This document shows positions 5,588 to 6,035 of a stretch of 6,035 nt of DNA, piece by piece (the stretch's first letter is position 1; every line of letters starts with the position of its first letter). This stretch comes from JAJRXR01 sp044439985 (GTDB taxonomy: Bacteria > Planctomycetota > Phycisphaerae > Phycisphaerales > UBA1924). The stretch is taken from contig JBITAG010000273.1 in the NCBI GenBank assembly GCA_044439985.1, positions 1-6,035 of the forward strand, given 5' to 3'. The position numbers and the translations under genes are program-made. The notes under the pieces were generated by a model. It was not told where the DNA came from, ran no database searches, and was given only the letters and a program-made list of their open reading frames with translations.

Positions 5588-5596
5588 TGATTCAAC

Positions 5597-6035
5597 ATGC
5601 CAAAGAAGAAAGCGAGGGGTCGCAAGAAGACCTCGTCCCGCACGAAGACGAGTCGTGCGGGGGGCTCATCGTCTCTGGGCGCGATGAGCACGAACGAGTT
5701 GGAGCGTGAGCTTTCTCGTCGTCAGACCGCGGCGCGTCGGCTCGAGCGGAAGCGCGAGCGACTCGCGGAGCAGCTCGAGGAAGTCGAGCGTGAACTCTCG
5801 GAACTTGGGGGGCTCGGGGGGATCAGCATCGGGGGCGTTCGCAAGCGTCCCCGGAACGAGATGAACCTCGCGGATTCGCTCGCGAAGGTGCTCAAGTCGA
5901 AGACCATGTCGGTGACGGATGTGACCGAGGCGGTGCAGAAGGCCGGGTACCGGACGTCGGCGGCGAACTTCAGAACGATCGTGAACCAGACGCTGATCAA
6001 GGACAGCCGGTTCAAGAAGGTTGCGCGCGGGCAGT
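5597..6035 (+). CDS. Basic DNA-binding protein: Lys/Arg tail, coiled coil, HARE-HTH-like winged helix (3' partial)
   Basis: The frame is open from ATG 5597 to the window end (146 codons visible, no stop). The start follows a GGAGAG site. Residues 1-20 (MPKKKARGRKKTSSRTKTSR) form a highly basic, disordered tail resembling histone-H1-like bacterial proteins. Residues 33-70 are a charged heptad-rich coiled coil (NELERELSRRQTAARRLERK and on), followed by a glycine-rich hinge (71-80). Residues 89-146 ('MNLADSLAKVLKSKTMSVTDV', 'AGYRTSAANFRTIVNQTLI', 'FKKVARGQ') fit a winged helix of the HARE-HTH type, whose members end in an F-x-x-V-x-R-G wing. I infer a nucleoid-associated or transcription-related DNA-binding protein that dimerises through the coiled coil; there is no direct evidence of its target. 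It is downstream of parB on the same strand, and its codon use is G-ending like parB. The family call is from pattern memory, so moderate confidence in the domain and high confidence that the gene is real. Confidence 0.8.
   Translation, partial: MPKKKARGRKKTSSRTKTSRAGGSSSLGAMSTNELERELSRRQTAARRLERKRERLAEQLEEVERELSELGGLGGISIGGVRKRPRNEMNLADSLAKVLKSKTMSVTDVTEAVQKAGYRTSAANFRTIVNQTLIKDSRFKKVARGQ

Noticed and set aside
1..6035. CRISPR arrays, tRNA or rRNA genes, insertion-sequence ends
   Set aside because: No spaced direct repeats, cloverleaf-like segments or transposase reading frames were seen on either strand.

Overview
The window is very GC-rich and looks like chromosomal DNA of a planctomycete, most likely of the Phycisphaerae group. 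The best clue is the first protein: a secreted-type repeat protein that ends in the paired '-DF.D...F...F-' dockerin-like tail with a terminal Gly-Cys-Pro, a tail I associate with that group. The lineage call is an inference from style, not from a marker gene.

Left part (1-2850): the 3' end of a gene for an FG-GAP-like beta-propeller protein with seven visible repeats (+); a small DUF721/DciA-like gene (-); and, diverging from it across 63 bp, a complete ABC transporter ATPase of the PotA/FbpC/MalK type (+) with no permease or binding-protein gene next to it. Middle (2853-4265): two minus-strand genes, a soluble sensor-type histidine kinase and a Nudix hydrolase that starts at TTG behind a strong Shine-Dalgarno. 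Right part (4386-6035): a complete parB (+), a 170-bp intergenic leader, and the start of a gene for a basic protein with a lysine/arginine-rich tail, a coiled coil and a C-terminal HARE-HTH-like winged helix. This last gene runs off the window.

The central observation is a cluster of three parS sites (TGTTCCACGTGGAACA, two perfect and one 15/16) within 1.2 kb just left of parB. One lies inside the kinase gene, one inside the Nudix gene, and one in the Nudix-parB divergent region directly abutting the Nudix ribosome-binding site. This is a chromosome-segregation centre: ParB loads at parS and spreads along the DNA. No parA is next to parB here, although ParB keeps the N-terminal ParA-contact motif.

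The G/C strand bias also reverses near the same place. The + strand is C-rich to the left and G-rich to the right, the polarity expected on leaving a replication origin in both directions. Together with parS/parB and a DciA-like helicase-loading factor, this suggests an origin-proximal locus, although no DnaA-box cluster is visible in the window.
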